This document shows, in pieces, positions 6,621 through 6,782 of a stretch of 6,782 bases of DNA. Numbering within the stretch: the stretch's first letter is position 1; each line of letters starts with the position of its first letter. Source of the stretch: Actinomycetes bacterium (lineage in GTDB: Bacteria > Actinomycetota > Acidimicrobiia > Acidimicrobiales > SZUA-35); NCBI GenBank assembly GCA_024227975.1, contig JAAETV010000704.1, forward strand, positions 1 through 6,782, written 5' to 3'. The notes beneath the pieces were generated by a model. The model was not told the DNA's origin and ran no database searches. It saw nothing but the letters and a program-made list of their open reading frames with translations. The position numbers and the translations under genes are program-made.

Positions 6621-6782
6621 TCAGCCGCTGGTTCCTCGTTGCCAACACCATCGTCAGCTGAGTCGGCAACGACATCGGCCGCTGGCTTCTCGGCGGGGGC
6701 TCCTGGCTCGGTGGCCTCGGCCACCACCACCTCAGCCTCATCGCCAGCACCGTCTGTTTCAGCCGCCTCAGCGCCAGAATCG
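6617..6782 (-). CDS. nusA: Probable NusA, C-terminal tail only (5' part outside the window)
   Basis: An open frame enters from the right edge and ends at TGA 6619-6617, overlapping the ylxR GTG by four bases. It encodes 54 visible residues, very rich in Ala, Glu and Asp, with short runs such as DSGAEAAETDGAGDEAEVVV and a C-terminal EEPAAE. No NusA core domain (S1, KH) is visible, so the identity rests on gene order: nusA is the usual gene directly before ylxR and infB, and actinobacterial NusA proteins can carry acidic, probably disordered tails. NusA binds RNA polymerase and controls pausing, termination and antitermination. A second frame is open here as well, but it gives an unlikely Arg/Trp/Pro-rich product and runs on into ylxR. 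Confidence 0.7.
   Translation of the reverse strand, partial: DSGAEAAETDGAGDEAEVVVAEATEPGAPAEKPAADVVADSADDGVGNEEPAAE

Overview
The window is a high-GC stretch (clearly above 60% G+C by eye) in which every supportable gene lies on the minus strand. Read in the direction of transcription, from position 6782 down to 1, it holds the conserved bacterial translation and ribosome-maturation cluster: the 3' end of a probable nusA, then ylxR, infB (IF2), a DUF503/YlxP-family gene, rbfA, truB and ribF. After a 134-bp spacer comes the 5' part of an amino-acid ABC transporter substrate-binding lipoprotein of the AapJ type. That gene runs off the left edge.

The likely source is a high-GC Gram-positive bacterium of the phylum Actinobacteria, perhaps the class Acidimicrobiia. 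This is inferred from composition, from GTG being the start codon of five of the seven genes whose start is visible, from the long Pro/Ala/Gly/Arg-rich linker that lengthens IF2 to 968 residues, from the DUF503 gene between infB and rbfA, and from the individual protein sequences. No 16S or other definitive marker is present.

Layout: 6782-6617, acidic C-terminal tail of probable NusA; 6620-6333, YlxR, overlapping it by GTGA; 6332-6196, a 137-bp spacer; 6195-3289, IF2; 3279-2989, YlxP; 2982-2518, RbfA; 2521-1637, TruB, overlapping RbfA by GTGA; 1601-651, RibF; 650-517, spacer with a possible promoter; 516-1, lipoprotein. The genes from nusA to ribF are closely packed (4-bp overlaps and gaps of 6, 9 and 35 bp, plus the one 137-bp spacer) and are probably one transcription unit.

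The operon products act together on gene expression. NusA works in transcription elongation and termination, and YlxR is an RNA-binding regulator. IF2 brings initiator tRNA to the ribosome, RbfA matures the 30S subunit, TruB makes pseudouridine 55 in tRNA, and RibF makes FMN and FAD. The transporter gene downstream is functionally unrelated and seems to have its own promoter.

I found no mobile element, CRISPR array, RNA gene or defence system, and no convincing new biological system. The points worth checking are start sites, the repetitive IF2 linker, the two spacers and the basic and acidic extensions on RbfA.
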